Shown: positions 6,886 to 14,480 of the stretch, in pieces
Layout of the letters: each line of letters starts with the position of its first letter
Numbering within the stretch: position 1 is the first letter of the stretch
Assembly: GCA_035758925.1 (NCBI GenBank)
Contig: DASTVV010000173.1
Location: 1-16,651, forward strand
Reading direction: 5' to 3'
DNA: 16,651 nucleotides
Source of the DNA: DASPMP01 sp035758925
GTDB lineage: Bacteria > Gemmatimonadota > Gemmatimonadetes > Gemmatimonadales > Gemmatimonadaceae
Made by a program: the position numbers and the translations under genes
The notes under the pieces: model-generated
Databases searched by the model: none
Told to the model about the DNA's origin: nothing
What the model saw: only the letters and a program-made list of their open reading frames with translations

Positions 6886-7389
6886 CTAGGTCGTAGTGGT
6901 CGTCGACGTGTTGGTGACCTTGATCAGCGTGATATCGAAGATCAGGGTCGACTGCCGTGGGATCTTGATGCTGTTGTCCGTGGTGTTGCGCTGTGAGTGC
7001 GGCCCGTACCCCAATGCCGACGGAATCACGAGCTTGCGCCGCCCGCCTTCCTTCATGCCCTTGAGGCCCTCCCGAAACCCGGCGATCAGTAGCGCGGGAG
7101 TCAGCACCGTGTTGGTGCCCGAGTCGAACAGCTTTCCGTCTTTCAGGAACCCCGCATAAGTCACGTTGACCGTGGAAACTGAGTCCGTGACTTCCTTCCC
7201 GGAGCCAACCGTGACGTCCTCGTAGAAGAGCCCGGAGGACGTCCGGGTCATCTGCGACAGGTTGATGTTCAGCGAGGCGGCGAACGTCTCCGTCGCTGGA
7301 TCGCTGGGCGGCTCGAGACCCGTGATGTCGGCATTGCACGCCGCAACAGCGAGCGTGGCCAGAAGAAATGCAGTGCGCTTCATGCACAT
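6886..7389 (-). CDS. FKBP-type peptidyl-prolyl cis-trans isomerase lipoprotein
   Basis: 167 residues. The N-terminus (KRTAFLLATLAVAAC) is a short lipoprotein signal with lipobox VAAC (C18), so the protein is probably exported and membrane-anchored. The FKBP domain spans about 55-160, with VNVTYAGFLKDGKLFDSG (74-91), IAGFREGLKGMKEGGRRKLV (102-121), IPSALGYGP (122-130) and the final STLIFDITLIKV (147-158). The family catalyses proline isomerisation in folding proteins. It ends in an odd Thr/Ser tail (TSTTTTT). Two starts two codons apart (7389 and 7383) are possible, neither with a good Shine-Dalgarno. It begins 4 nt after the stop of the metalloprotease gene, so translational coupling is likely, and its client may be that secreted protease (inference). 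Confidence 0.9.
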   Translation of the reverse strand: MCMKRTAFLLATLAVAACNADITGLEPPSDPATETFAASLNINLSQMTRTSSGLFYEDVTVGSGKEVTDSVSTVNVTYAGFLKDGKLFDSGTNTVLTPALLIAGFREGLKGMKEGGRRKLVIPSALGYGPHSQRNTTDNSIKIPRQSTLIFDITLIKVTNTSTTTTT

Positions 7390-7393
7390 AAAA

Positions 7394-9628
7394 CTACTTG
7401 ATTCGCGCGATCGTGAGGCGCATTCCGGGGGCCAGTGGAGTCCCGTTGTTTCCGGTCACGCGAATGAATGCCTCCTGGCCTTGCGGAACCGCGAACCGCA
7501 GGTACGAGGTGCCCCCGTTCAGGAGGCTCACGCTGGTCTGGATTCCATCGGCCAGGATCCTGGGCGTCAGCGTGAACGACAGGCCGACGGCTGGCATTCC
7601 CGTGACGAAGTTCCAGCTCGGCTGGCGAAAAACCGCAGCGTCGACGGCGGTCTCGTCCGACAGCACCGCCATCGACCAGTCGCTCAGCGCCGCCATGGTG
7701 GAGAAGCCGGCGCCGCCTCGCTGCAGGACGTCGTCGATGTTTGGAATGCCCGTGAGCCGGGAGTTGACCAGCTGACGCCAGAAATCGCCGTCGGACGTTC
7801 GGGCCCGATCCGCGAGGTAGCGCAGGAACGCCCAGCTCGCGCCACGCGTAGCCAGGGCGTCGTTCAGTGTGATGGGCGAGTTCGTCTCCGGGGCGCGCAG
7901 GTATTCGCGATAGCGCGAAAAGTTGGGCCGCTGGTAGACCTCGAACGCATTCCGAGTGACCGAGGGGCCGTCGAGATCCGTGCCAATGTTCTCCTTCGGT
8001 GCACGCCCGCTCGCTCGATAGAAGATCAGCTCCTCGGCGATGTGGCTGAGCCCTTCGTTCAACCAGGTCTCCTCGTCCACCTGCGGCGTCCGGTTGATGT
8101 ACATCCGCCGTGATGCGTTGATCAGGTGTTGATACTCGTGTCCGATGGTCCCGGTGGTGAGACCGCGAACGAACGACTTGGTGCGGACGTTCCCGTTCAC
8201 CGCGCCGTTGGGATCCGGAACCAGCGTGTAGAACATCTCGCTCATGTTGCTGCCCGCGCAGTCACCGAATGGACTGAAGCGCGGCAACAGGTCGCGAACG
8301 TAGTAGAAACCGAGGATGATGCCGCCGCTCGAGCCCTGCGCCGTCAGCGCGTTGACCGCTCGGGTGAACAGGATGCCCACCTTTCCGTTGTTGTCGATAT
8401 CCGAGGGCGCGCCGAATGCCGCGGTGTCCACTGGGTTGACCAGCGTGTCCATGGCCATGCCGAACTCCCGGTATTCCTCGTCGGTGAAACCGCCCTCCGG
8501 GTTCGCGGTATCGGCGAGCACCACGGCGGCATCGGTTATCGCGACGACACGCGCGGCGCGGAAATCGGGATGGCCGCAGAAATCCCGCGCGTTGACGTTG
8601 AGCGAAACGAGGTCGCCCTCGCGCAGTTGCCTGGATAGCGCGGGCTGGCGCGTATCGTACCACGCGCGGGCGCCCGCGACGCGAGCGCCGATTTCGCGCC
8701 TCTCCCGCGCGCGAAGCTCCTGTTCGAACGTCGGGTCCGCGACCGGCGTCTCGCCGACTGCACCCGTCGTTGGAAACGCCGCCTGCGGGGCGGAACTGCC
8801 GCTCGGCAGTACCTCCATCAGCGTTGCGGCACCCGAGACCGGCGTGCTGTAGTGGGCTACCAGGACGAACTCGGCGCCCGGGTCGGTGGCTATCACACAG
8901 GCGGATCCGCTGTCGAACGACAGGGTTCCGCCCAGCGGCAGACTTGCCGGAGCCGGACCGAACGCGCATGGCGCGGACGCGTCCGGAATCGAGACGAGAA
9001 CGCTGTCCGTGAATCCGCCGGCCGTCGCCATCGCGTACGTCTGTCCCGGGCGCTTGACCGCCGTGAGCGTCGCCGTGTTGTTGGGGCCCGGAGTCGAGCT
9101 GAGGAGCGATGGATCCAGCGTTGTCCATGTGACCGCGGCGTTCGTGAGGTTGTTGAACGCATCCCTCGCCGCCGCGCCGATCACGATCGCGTCGCGTCCC
9201 ACAGGAAGGCGCACGTCCCTGAACGAGAACGTCAGCTTTGTCGTGGGCCCCACGACGCCTGCCACCTGGAAGCGGCGCGCGGCGACTCCGCTGACCAGAA
9301 CGCTCACTTCGTTGAGGGCCGGGGCCGTGCCGACAGTCACCTGGGTTTCCGCGATTCCGTCGGCGCTCGTCGTATCGATCGAGCGGCTCAAGGTGGCCGT
9401 TCCCAACGAGATCGCGAAGTTCACGACGACGCCCGACAGCGTCTTGTCGAGCGCGTCGGTGACTCTCACACGCAGCGGACCGGCGGACGCGCCCACGGCC
9501 ACTGGCGTCTGCGGCGCGACAACGGTCACCACCTTCGCGGGCACGGCCTTCGCTGGCGAGACCTGATCCCGACACGCGGCGACGGCCGCGGTCAGCAGCG
9601 CCGCACAGCACGCGAAACGCCAGCTCAT
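7394..9628 (-). CDS. M30 (hyicolysin)-like zinc metalloprotease lipoprotein
   Basis: 744 residues from the ATG at 9628. The frame is open further upstream, but that part overlaps the amidohydrolase gene; the chosen ATG has GGAG 4 nt upstream and encodes a lipoprotein signal (MSWRFACCAALLTAAVAAC) with lipobox VAAC, C19. Seen: an N-terminal beta-rich region (about 35-215) with Ig-like/invasin-like wording (LRVRVTDALDKTLSGVVVNF, then AAARDAFNNLTNAAVTWTTL), then a catalytic part. DIDNNGKVGILF (410-421) precedes GTIGHEYQHLIN (493-504), a HExxH zinc site (H497, E498, H501), followed by EETWLNEGLSHIAEEL (519-534) with E525 as probable third ligand. HEYQH followed by WLNEGLS is the M30 pattern. Expected role: surface or periplasmic proteolysis. 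It sits between the M20 hydrolase (1-nt gap) and the FKBP lipoprotein (4-nt gap). Confidence 0.85.
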   Translation of the reverse strand: MSWRFACCAALLTAAVAACRDQVSPAKAVPAKVVTVVAPQTPVAVGASAGPLRVRVTDALDKTLSGVVVNFAISLGTATLSRSIDTTSADGIAETQVTVGTAPALNEVSVLVSGVAARRFQVAGVVGPTTKLTFSFRDVRLPVGRDAIVIGAAARDAFNNLTNAAVTWTTLDPSLLSSTPGPNNTATLTAVKRPGQTYAMATAGGFTDSVLVSIPDASAPCAFGPAPASLPLGGTLSFDSGSACVIATDPGAEFVLVAHYSTPVSGAATLMEVLPSGSSAPQAAFPTTGAVGETPVADPTFEQELRARERREIGARVAGARAWYDTRQPALSRQLREGDLVSLNVNARDFCGHPDFRAARVVAITDAAVVLADTANPEGGFTDEEYREFGMAMDTLVNPVDTAAFGAPSDIDNNGKVGILFTRAVNALTAQGSSGGIILGFYYVRDLLPRFSPFGDCAGSNMSEMFYTLVPDPNGAVNGNVRTKSFVRGLTTGTIGHEYQHLINASRRMYINRTPQVDEETWLNEGLSHIAEELIFYRASGRAPKENIGTDLDGPSVTRNAFEVYQRPNFSRYREYLRAPETNSPITLNDALATRGASWAFLRYLADRARTSDGDFWRQLVNSRLTGIPNIDDVLQRGGAGFSTMAALSDWSMAVLSDETAVDAAVFRQPSWNFVTGMPAVGLSFTLTPRILADGIQTSVSLLNGGTSYLRFAVPQGQEAFIRVTGNNGTPLAPGMRLTIARIK

Positions 9629-9629
9629 C

Positions 9630-10805
9630 CTACTCCGACCGTGCGGCGACGCGCGCACACTCCGCCAGGACGGCGGCTCCCACGAAGATGCTTTCTTCGG
9701 CCGGATAAAACCGCGGCGAGTGAGCGGGAATCGGTTGGCCACCGCGTTCGCGTGCGCCAATCCTGAGGAAGCAGCCCGGCATACGCTCCAGATAGTAGGC
9801 GAAATCCTCGCCCGCAAGATTCAGAAAGCCCAACGGCACGAGCGCGTCCGCACCAAGCACGCGTGTGACTGCTTCCCGGCTCCACGTCACGGCGCCCTCG
9901 GGATTCACGAGGGGCGGTGTACCCTCGGGGACGTTCACGGTCGCGCGCACGTCATGCGCCGCGCCAATGGACTCGGCCAGACGGCGCAGCTCGTCGAGCA
10001 TCAGGCGGCGGGACACGGGATCGATCGCGCGGATGGTGCCGCGCAATGTCGCGCGATCGGGAATGACATTCGGTGCGTTGCCGGCGTTGATCTGGCCCAC
10101 CGTGACCACTCCCGGTGTCGCCGGATTGAGCTTTCGCGCAACGATGGTCTGGATCGCCGTGACGAGAGCCGCGGCCGCAACGATGGGATCCTTCGCTTCG
10201 TGAGGTCGCGCCGCGTGCGCACCCTGCCCCACCAGTTCGATCTCGAACGTGTCGGCGGAAGCGGCCAACGGCCCCGCGTCGGCCACCACCTGGCCAAGCT
10301 CGAAGCGTCGATCCACGTGCGCTCCGAAAATCGCCGCGACGCCATCGAGCGCGCCCGCCTCGAGCATGGCGGACGCGCCGCGGCCGATCTCCTCCGCGGG
10401 CTGCAGCACGATCACTGTATCGCCCCTTGCCGGTTGGGCGGCCAGGAGCGCCGCGGCGCCGACCGCCCACGTCGCGTGCACGTCGTGCCCGCACGCGTGC
10501 ATCACGCCCGCGCGCCGGGACGCGAACGGCAGCCCTGTTTCCTCGTTGATCGGCAGCGCATCGATGTCTCCGCGAATCGCGATCACCGGGGCGCCACGGT
10601 CGGTGCCCGGAATCCGGCCGACGATGCCAGTGCCAGCCACGCGCCGAACGTCGTTCACGCCAACCGCGCGCAACGCTGCCTCGAGTTTCTCGGCGGTACG
10701 TTGTTCCTCGAACGCAAGCTCGGGCTCCTGGTGGATCGAGCGCCGCAGTGTGCGCAGTCGCTCCTGGAGATCGCCTGGTACCCCCATCGAGCGAGCGTCG
10801 CTCAT
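9630..10805 (-). CDS. M20-family N-acyl-L-amino acid amidohydrolase (candidate N-succinyl-L-amino acid hydrolase)
   Basis: 391 residues. The family uses a dinuclear metal site to hydrolyse N-acyl amino acids or hippurate-like amides. Seen: RRSIHQEPELAFEEQRTAE (21-39); GDIDALPI (79-86); VMHACGHDVHATWAVGAA (101-118) with C105 and H107 as metal ligands; LQPAEEIGRGASAMLEAGAL (134-153) with E138/E139; a lid-domain GQGAHAARPHEAKDPI (193-208); GEDFAYYLERMPGCF (332-346); and a final metal ligand in IPAHSPRFY (359-367, H362). The start at 10805 overlaps the racemase stop as ATGA, which points to translational coupling; the longer frame upstream overlaps the racemase and is rejected. Beside a racemase and an acyltransferase, the expected job is removing the acyl group (succinyl, by analogy) from the L-product. 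Generic N-acetyl amino acid deacylase or hippuricase activity remains possible. Confidence 0.9.
   Translation of the reverse strand: MSDARSMGVPGDLQERLRTLRRSIHQEPELAFEEQRTAEKLEAALRAVGVNDVRRVAGTGIVGRIPGTDRGAPVIAIRGDIDALPINEETGLPFASRRAGVMHACGHDVHATWAVGAAALLAAQPARGDTVIVLQPAEEIGRGASAMLEAGALDGVAAIFGAHVDRRFELGQVVADAGPLAASADTFEIELVGQGAHAARPHEAKDPIVAAAALVTAIQTIVARKLNPATPGVVTVGQINAGNAPNVIPDRATLRGTIRAIDPVSRRLMLDELRRLAESIGAAHDVRATVNVPEGTPPLVNPEGAVTWSREAVTRVLGADALVPLGFLNLAGEDFAYYLERMPGCFLRIGARERGGQPIPAHSPRFYPAEESIFVGAAVLAECARVAARSE
9633..9636 (-). promoter_or_regulatory. Ribosome binding site deciding the metalloprotease start
   Basis: On the minus strand the sequence reads GGAGTAGGATG. GGAG lies 4 nt before the ATG, and the TAG in between is the amidohydrolase stop. 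This fixes the junction and rejects the longer upstream extension. Confidence 0.7.
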
Positions 10806-11935
10806 GCGGTCGTCGGCTTGAGCTCTTCGCGCCTCACCGTGAGATCTTCTACTCGATCGCGATCGACGGCGACACCGATGCCGGCACGATCGAACGGCAC
10901 GGGGACCATTCCCTCCCCGTCCATCGTCCACTCCGGCGTCACGATGTCGCGCTCCCAGTATCGGGCGCTGGGCGACAGGTCGCCTGGGAGGGAGAAGTTG
11001 GGCAGCGACGCCAGCGCGACGTTGTAGGCACGGCCCACGCCGCTCTCCAGCATGCCTCCGCACCAGACGGGGATGTCATTCTTCGCGCAGACGTCGTGGA
11101 TCCGGCGTGAGACACTGAAGCCGCCGACACGTCCCGGCTTGATGTTGACGATCCGACCACTGCCGAGGGTGATCATGTCTTCGCAACGCTCGACGTCGGT
11201 GATCGACTCGTCCAGGCAGATCGGCGTTCGGACGCGCCGCTGCAGCTGGGCGTGCCGTACCAGGTCGTCGCGATGCAGCGGCTGCTCGATCATGATGAGC
11301 CCGAACTGATCGAGCGAGGCGATGTGATCCGCGTCGTCCAGGGAGTAGGCGGAGTTGGCGTCGGCCATGAGGTGGGTGTCGGCAGGCAGCGCATCGCGCA
11401 CCGCGCGAACGTACTCCACGTCCGCACCCGGCTGGATCTTCACCTTGATCTTGCGATATCCATCTGCCCTGGCGCGCAACGCGCGCTCCACCAGCGCCTC
11501 CGGGTTCTTCTGGATCCCGATCGAGATACCCGTGGGTACGCGCGTGCGCTGTCCCCCGATGGATTTTGCGAGCGCGACACCGTTCTGCCGGGCGGCCAGG
11601 CCGTGACATCCCATCTCCAACGCTGCCTTGGCCATGTTGTGGCCGCTGACGTTCTGTCCGAGAACCTGGTGGACGGCTTCCGGGCTGCCGAATGGCTTGC
11701 CGACCAGCCGGGGGGCGAGCCACTCGCGAATCGCGAACCAGGCGGTGTCGATGGTTTCGGGACTGTAGTTGGGCCACTCTCCGGCAACGCATTCCGCCCA
11801 CTCGGACGTGCCGTTGCCGTCGTGCAGCTCGAGGAGAAGGATGCGTCGCTCCTGCACGACGCCCGACGAGATGCGGAAGGGCTCCTTGAGTTGCAGGCGG
11901 ATCTCGCGGAGCACGATTCGATCGATGTGCAGCAT
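10802..11935 (-). CDS. N-acylamino acid racemase / o-succinylbenzoate synthase (enolase superfamily)
   Basis: 377 residues, the usual size of the NSAR/OSBS family. Seen: a capping domain with REIRLQLKEPFRISSG (10-25), then the (beta/alpha)8 barrel with all expected residues: KIKVK (162-166, K164 and K166), D192 (ADANSAY), E217 (MIEQPL), D242 (CLDESI) and K266 (NIKPGRVGG). These sit at a constant +3 offset from the Amycolatopsis NAAAR residues K161/K163, D189, E214, D239 and K263, so both acid/base lysines and all metal ligands are present. The family interconverts N-acyl-D/L-amino acids and may also have OSBS activity. No other menaquinone gene is nearby, whereas a GNAT acyltransferase and an M20 deacylase flank it, which favours racemase. 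The ATG at 11935 overlaps the acyltransferase stop as TGATG; the open extension to 12058 overlaps that gene and is rejected. Confidence 0.92.
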   Translation of the reverse strand: MLHIDRIVLREIRLQLKEPFRISSGVVQERRILLLELHDGNGTSEWAECVAGEWPNYSPETIDTAWFAIREWLAPRLVGKPFGSPEAVHQVLGQNVSGHNMAKAALEMGCHGLAARQNGVALAKSIGGQRTRVPTGISIGIQKNPEALVERALRARADGYRKIKVKIQPGADVEYVRAVRDALPADTHLMADANSAYSLDDADHIASLDQFGLIMIEQPLHRDDLVRHAQLQRRVRTPICLDESITDVERCEDMITLGSGRIVNIKPGRVGGFSVSRRIHDVCAKNDIPVWCGGMLESGVGRAYNVALASLPNFSLPGDLSPSARYWERDIVTPEWTMDGEGMVPVPFDRAGIGVAVDRDRVEDLTVRREELKPTTA

Positions 11936-12762
11936 CAGGTTTGGGTTCGAGCGAGAAGGTAGAAACCGCGGTGCTGGTCCGTGGCAAGGTTGAACCCAGC
12001 CACATGATAGCCTTTTCGAAACGCAGACTCGAACGCCGCGCGTGTGGACGCGCGCCACTCCGTCGCGCGCCCGGGATCGTTCTCCTGAATCGCGGCAATG
12101 TCGTCCGGAACCGCAAGGCGAAGATGCTCGCTCCGGCCGACCGTGCCGTTCTCCACGTGTGAACCTCGTTCGGCGTCGCCGATGACGGACGCACCGACGT
12201 AGACTGGTGCCTCGCGTGCAGCGGACGTCTCCCGCTTGCGGCGCGACAGATCGTCGTCGCTCACGGGCCAGGCAACGATGAGACGGTCGGTTCCGATGTC
12301 CCGATGCAGATCGCTGCCGGTGTCACCGCCATACATGTCGCGCTTGTATTCGACGGCGCGGACGCCGAACACGTTGAAGTTGATGTGCGCGTTGCGCGCG
12401 ACCAGCGGATCGTACGTCCAGTAAATAGTGCTTGCACCGACGCGGGCGACGGCCTGTCGCTGAAACTCCTTCAGGCGCCGACCCACGCCGAGGTTTTGCA
12501 CCTCCGGCCGCACGGCGAGCATGTCCGACCAATGGACGATCGCTCCATTCTCCACGCCGGTCATGCCAAAGACGAACCCGACGAGCCGTCCGTCGCCCGT
12601 GAACGCGCCGGCGGCTACGCCACCCACTTTCTGCGACACCAGCATGATGCTGCCGGGGACGACGTCCTTGAAGTTCCGTCCCCAGGTGTCGCGCTGCAGC
12701 TCCACGCAGGCGGCAAGGTCCGCCTGACTGGTGAGATTCCGAATCTGGATGTCGTCGCGCAT
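11935..12762 (-). CDS. GNAT N-acyltransferase (COG3375-like; candidate D-amino acid N-succinyltransferase)
   Basis: 275 residues from the ATG at 12762. Seen: an N-terminal GNAT domain with the acyl-CoA binding segment SDMLAVRPEVQNLGVGRRLK (79-98), where QNLGVG is the pyrophosphate loop, then WTYDPLVARNAHINFNVFGV (115-134) and GTDRLIVAWPV (157-167), which read like the 'predicted GNAT superfamily' proteins often found beside NSAR/OSBS genes. The C-terminal 100 residues are less recognisable. Known precedent: in Geobacillus kaustophilus a GNAT next to NSAR is a succinyl-CoA:D-amino acid N-succinyltransferase. Here it is the first gene of the minus-strand run and overlaps the racemase by TGATG. 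The start lacks a Shine-Dalgarno (the bases just upstream are CACCTCCCA), so leaderless initiation or another start is possible. An earlier open frame to 12972 overlaps the divergent gene and looks spurious. Confidence 0.82.
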   Translation of the reverse strand: MRDDIQIRNLTSQADLAACVELQRDTWGRNFKDVVPGSIMLVSQKVGGVAAGAFTGDGRLVGFVFGMTGVENGAIVHWSDMLAVRPEVQNLGVGRRLKEFQRQAVARVGASTIYWTYDPLVARNAHINFNVFGVRAVEYKRDMYGGDTGSDLHRDIGTDRLIVAWPVSDDDLSRRKRETSAAREAPVYVGASVIGDAERGSHVENGTVGRSEHLRLAVPDDIAAIQENDPGRATEWRASTRAAFESAFRKGYHVAGFNLATDQHRGFYLLARTQT

Positions 12763-12763
12763 T

Positions 12764-12773
12764 GGGAGGTGAG
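12764..12773 (+). promoter_or_regulatory. Strong Shine-Dalgarno of the divergent glycosyltransferase gene
   Basis: GGGAGGTGAG is a near-perfect anti-16S match. From its GGAGG core (12765-12769) to the only standard start codon in frame, GTG 12791, is 21 nt, which is too far. At the ideal 9 nt there is an in-frame ATC (12779). Either GTG is used with poor spacing, or initiation is non-standard. Confidence 0.5.
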
Positions 12774-12790
12774 AAGTTATCGTCCCCGCC

Positions 12791-14443
12791 GTGCATCTCG
12801 CCAAGACATCGCGCTTTTCCTTCGCCGCCGATTCTCCCGCCTGGCGCCTCGTCGCGGTCGGCCTGACCTGCGCCGCCGTCGCAGCCATCGTCTCGACGTA
12901 CCACGTCTTCAACAACATGTACGACGAGCCGGCGCACCTCGCCGCCGGCATGGAGTGGCTCAGCCGGGGCACCTACACGTACGAGCCCCAGCACCCGCCG
13001 CTCAGTCGCGTAGCCTCGGCGCTTGGTCCCTGGCTTTCTGGAGACCGGAGCACCGGCCAGAGACACATGTACAACGAAGGTCGCGCGATTCTCGGCGTGG
13101 GCGAGCACTATCGCCACACGCTCGCGCTGGCTCGGTTGGGTCAGCTGCCCTTCTTTCTCGTGCTTGTTGTCACCACGTGGACCTGGACCCGGCGGATCGC
13201 CAACGAGCGAACCGCCGCTCTGGCCGTTTTTTTCGTGGTGGCGAATCCGAACGTGCTGGCCCATGCGGGCGTCGCCGGCACGGACATCGGTCCTGCCGCG
13301 CTGATGCCCGCAGCCCTTCTGTGCTGGGCACTGTGGCTGCTTGATCCGACCGTGGCGCGCAGCGCCTGGCTGGGCGTGCTCGTGGCGCTCGCGGGGCTCA
13401 CCAAGTTCAGCGCGATTGCATTCTGGATTCCCGCGGCGATTGGGGTAGCCCTGTACGCAGCGTACGCTGTGCGACTCGATCGTCTCTGGTCTGCCGGGGT
13501 CGCGTTTGCGCGGCCCCTTGGGGTCGCGGTCGTGATTGCTGCGCTTGTCACATGGGTCATGTATCGCTTCAGCGTTGGAAAGGTTGGTGCGGCTGTGGTT
13601 CCGGCGCCGGAATTTTTCGAAGGGTTGAGAGCGTTCTTCCGGCACGGCAGCGGTGGACACCCGGCGTACCTCTTCGGGCAGGTTCGATTGGGGGGCTGGT
13701 GGTACTACGACCTGGTCGTGATGCTCGTGAAGACGCCGCTCCCATTGTTGATACTGGGCGCGCTTGGGACGTATTTGGCGATCAGGGAAGCGCGAGTCAC
13801 ACGCGCGACTCCGGTTGACGTTGGCGATGCCGTTGTCGTGACCATTGTCGGTGGGAGGGCCGCCGAAAGCGTTCTCACGCTTGCTCTGGTGTTCGGCATC
13901 ACGTCAGTGCTGCTCGTCGCCAGCGCCACTCCGGTGGACATCGGTGTGCGGCTCATCCTGGCCATCTATCCGATGCTCGCGGTGCTCTGCGCGCTCGGGT
14001 TCTCGTGGGCGTGGGGGCGCGCGCACAACGCGTCGACACGCTTCGCCGTGGGCGCGCTCCTCGCGTGGTCGCTCCTGGAGCCGGCGACGACGCATCCGGA
14101 TCACATCGCGTATTTCAACCAGCTCGCCGGCAACGAACCCGAACGGATCCTGGTGGACAGCAATCTCGACTGGGGTCAGGATCTGTATCGTCTGCGCGAT
14201 GCCTCCAACGAGCTGAAGATGGACTCGCTGCGGGTTCACTATTTCGGCACGGCGTCCTTCGAGGCGGTGGGACTCCAGCGCGCACGTCGCCTTGCGCCCA
14301 ACGAGCGCGCCACCGGCTGGGTGGCGGCGAGCGAGACGTTCTACGCCGGTGTCTGGGCCGACTCCGCACTCAACTGGCTGCACGCCTATCAGCCCGTCGG
14401 ACGCGTCGGCCGGTCGATCCGGCTGTACTATATCAAGCCGTAG
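12791..14443 (+). CDS. GT-C type membrane glycosyltransferase (PMT/ArnT-like, GT39/GT83-like)
   Basis: 550 residues. The family transfers sugars from polyprenyl-phosphate donors at the outer face of the inner membrane. Seen: a first transmembrane helix (about 18-38) followed by a loop with NNMYDEPAHLAAGMEWLSRG (41-60), whose D45-E46 is the acidic pair typical of GT-C enzymes; then TYEPQHPPLSRVASAL (63-78), the HPPL motif of the PMT_2 group. At least eight further hydrophobic segments follow (for example 115-132, 142-156, 166-184, 190-224, 240-258, 304-330, 360-378, 386-408). A soluble C-terminal part begins around 430 and contains ILVDSNLDWGQDLYRLRD (453-470). The start is GTG at 12791 with a badly spaced Shine-Dalgarno; an in-frame stop at 12770 limits extension. 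It is divergent from the acyltransferase with only 28 bp between starts. Acceptor and donor are unknown. Confidence 0.82.
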   Translation: MHLAKTSRFSFAADSPAWRLVAVGLTCAAVAAIVSTYHVFNNMYDEPAHLAAGMEWLSRGTYTYEPQHPPLSRVASALGPWLSGDRSTGQRHMYNEGRAILGVGEHYRHTLALARLGQLPFFLVLVVTTWTWTRRIANERTAALAVFFVVANPNVLAHAGVAGTDIGPAALMPAALLCWALWLLDPTVARSAWLGVLVALAGLTKFSAIAFWIPAAIGVALYAAYAVRLDRLWSAGVAFARPLGVAVVIAALVTWVMYRFSVGKVGAAVVPAPEFFEGLRAFFRHGSGGHPAYLFGQVRLGGWWYYDLVVMLVKTPLPLLILGALGTYLAIREARVTRATPVDVGDAVVVTIVGGRAAESVLTLALVFGITSVLLVASATPVDIGVRLILAIYPMLAVLCALGFSWAWGRAHNASTRFAVGALLAWSLLEPATTHPDHIAYFNQLAGNEPERILVDSNLDWGQDLYRLRDASNELKMDSLRVHYFGTASFEAVGLQRARRLAPNERATGWVAASETFYAGVWADSALNWLHAYQPVGRVGRSIRLYYIKP

Positions 14444-14480
14444 GTGTTACGCCTTCCCACTCCCACCAATCGAGGACGGC

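Noticed and set aside
9629..9817. 63-residue N-terminal extension of the metalloprotease
   Set aside because: It overlaps the amidohydrolase gene, would bury the lipoprotein signal, and GGAG-TAGG-ATG supports the start at 9628.
9720..11027. 435-residue plus-strand frame opposite the M20 and racemase genes
   Set aside because: Antisense to two genes with complete catalytic motifs; no family resemblance.
10802..11935. Menaquinone o-succinylbenzoate synthase (menC) as the main role
   Set aside because: Sequence alone cannot exclude it, but the immediate acyltransferase and M20 deacylase partners and the lack of other men genes in the window favour the N-acylamino acid racemase role.
12323..13660. 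445-residue minus-strand frame across the acyltransferase and glycosyltransferase genes
   Set aside because: It spans two well-supported genes in another frame and has low-complexity Arg/Gly/His-rich composition with no motif.
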